Below are positions 63,645 through 64,000 of a stretch of DNA of 64,000 nt, piece after piece. The stretch comes from Chitinophagales bacterium (lineage in GTDB: Bacteria; Bacteroidota; Bacteroidia; Chitinophagales; Saprospiraceae), in the NCBI GenBank assembly GCA_017303475.1, contig JAFLBO010000018.1:55959-119958 (forward strand), read 5' to 3'. Made by a program: the position numbers and the translations under genes. The notes under the pieces are model-generated. The model did no database searches. It worked only from the letters and a program-made list of their open reading frames with translations, and had not been told where the DNA came from. The number at the start of each line of letters is the position of its first letter. Position 1 is the first letter of the stretch.

Positions 63645-63878
63645 AACCAAGACGAAAAGAATAGTAAAGCTTCTGATATCATAAAGAATCACGTAGGGTT
63701 CTCTTTGGGGGCCGGATTGATTCCTTTGCCTGCTGCTGATCTGGTGGCCGTTAGCGCCGTCCAGTTTAATATGATCCGCCAACTGGCGGGCGTATATCAG
63801 GTGCCGTTTTTTGAATCGTTGGGGAAGAATATTCTTTCGGCGGTGGTTGGCGGTAGTCTGGCCCGTTTGGGCGGATAA
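63642..63878 (+). pseudogene. DUF697-like membrane protein, truncated by an insertion sequence
   Basis: About 78 codons encode the N-terminal half of a DUF697 (YcjF-like) protein: MNQDEKNSKASDIIKNHVGF, LGAGLIPLPAADLVAVSAVQ, FNMIRQLAGVYQVPF and ILSAVVGGSLARLG. Full-length members continue after the SLARLGA position with further hydrophobic helices. Here the frame ends GGC GGA TAA exactly where the insertion sequence starts, so the 3' part was displaced. The product would probably be non-functional. ATG at 63642 lies in a simple repeat; the long frame upstream (about 49 codons) reads the repeat and is ignored. Confidence 0.65.
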
Positions 63879-63911
63879 TGTCCCAAAAAGTGTGTCTGTA
63901 AAATGAAAAAA

Positions 63912-63956
63912 GGTCTTCATCTTAGTGGTCGCTAAACACTACTAAAAAAGAAGACC
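63912..63956 (+). promoter_or_regulatory. Hairpin upstream of the transposase start
   Basis: GGTCTTC (63912-63918) pairs with GAAGACC (63950-63956), and TTAGTGGT with ACTACTAA in the middle. The stem ends two bases before the ATG at 63959. Such hairpins in other insertion sequences block translation of read-through transcripts from outside; a similar role is inferred here. Confidence 0.6.
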
Positions 63957-63958
63957 CG

Positions 63959-64000
63959 ATGCAGTTAAGCAAGACACAAATTTCAGCACTTTTAACGGAA
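63959..64000 (+). CDS. Probable transposase, 5' end only
   Basis: Fourteen codons are visible, reading MQLSKTQISALLTE, with no stop before the window ends. The position after a terminal repeat and hairpin suggests a transposase, but no catalytic motif is in view. The family cannot be assigned from these residues. Confidence 0.5.
   Translation, partial: MQLSKTQISALLTE

Larger units (their letters stand above)
63879..64000 (+). mobile_element. Left end of an insertion sequence (truncated by the window)
   Basis: TGTCCCAAAAAGTGTGTCTG begins right after the broken DUF697 frame and looks like a terminal inverted repeat. It resembles ends of IS256-type elements, but that family call is a guess. 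A strong hairpin (63912-63956) precedes an ATG at 63959, the probable transposase start. The right end, the target duplication and the catalytic residues lie outside the window. Confidence 0.6.

Overview
The window looks like a Bacteroidota chromosome, most likely from a Saprospiria-type lineage. Several large secreted proteins end in the type IX secretion (T9SS) sorting domain or carry SprB and HYR adhesin repeats. The TonB-dependent receptor has an N-terminal carboxypeptidase-like regulatory domain, there is a PorT-like small beta-barrel protein, and several genes have a TAnnTTTG-type -7 box close to the start. The genus assignment is inference. No tRNA, rRNA or CRISPR array was seen.

Layout. 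1-8.6 kb holds the 3' part of an SprB/HYR adhesin, a 1529-residue secreted CotH-kinase/lamin-tail protein, and a PAP2 remnant cut off next to a duplicated palindromic element. 8.6-21.5 kb is mostly housekeeping: rarA, a secreted LVIVD-repeat protein, an alpha-L-fucosidase, a DEAD-box helicase, an enoyl-CoA hydratase, a PlsB-like acyltransferase, engB, a porin-like protein, a glycosyltransferase and a nucleoid-associated protein. 21.5-31 kb has a GNAT enzyme, the three-subunit proton-translocating transhydrogenase with a DinB-like gene inside the operon, an HGSNAT-like membrane acyltransferase, a DUF2027-Smr protein, a transaldolase-family aldolase, the SRP RNA, a zinc metallopeptidase and mtgA. 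31-37 kb has a probable iron-related operon (imelysin, di-haem cytochrome, repeat protein with T9SS tail) and an M1 peptidase. 37-50 kb has an RlpA/SPOR protein, a Tat-exported sugar oxidoreductase/ApbE/TIM-barrel operon, a TPR-like protein, a HAD phosphatase with a GT39-like membrane protein, hemL and a TonB receptor. 50-64 kb has selD, two secreted-protein genes, a 1650-residue propeller/SprB/OmpA protein, a xylulokinase-like kinase and a DUF697 gene truncated by an insertion sequence at the window edge.

The most unusual layer is intergenic. At least six sequence families of short tandem words form large nested palindromes: tandem words, then a hairpin core, then the same words reversed. 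Of ten convergent gene pairs, six have the gap filled almost exactly from stop codon to stop codon by such an element, two have an ordinary hairpin terminator, and two have essentially no gap. Two near-identical copies with 53-bp arms lie in opposite orientation around 51.1-56.8 kb, bracketing a partly AT-rich segment with two secreted-protein genes. One of those genes has an in-frame TAG inside its secretion signal domain. These elements could be bidirectional terminators, non-autonomous mobile elements, or both; the sequence alone does not decide.
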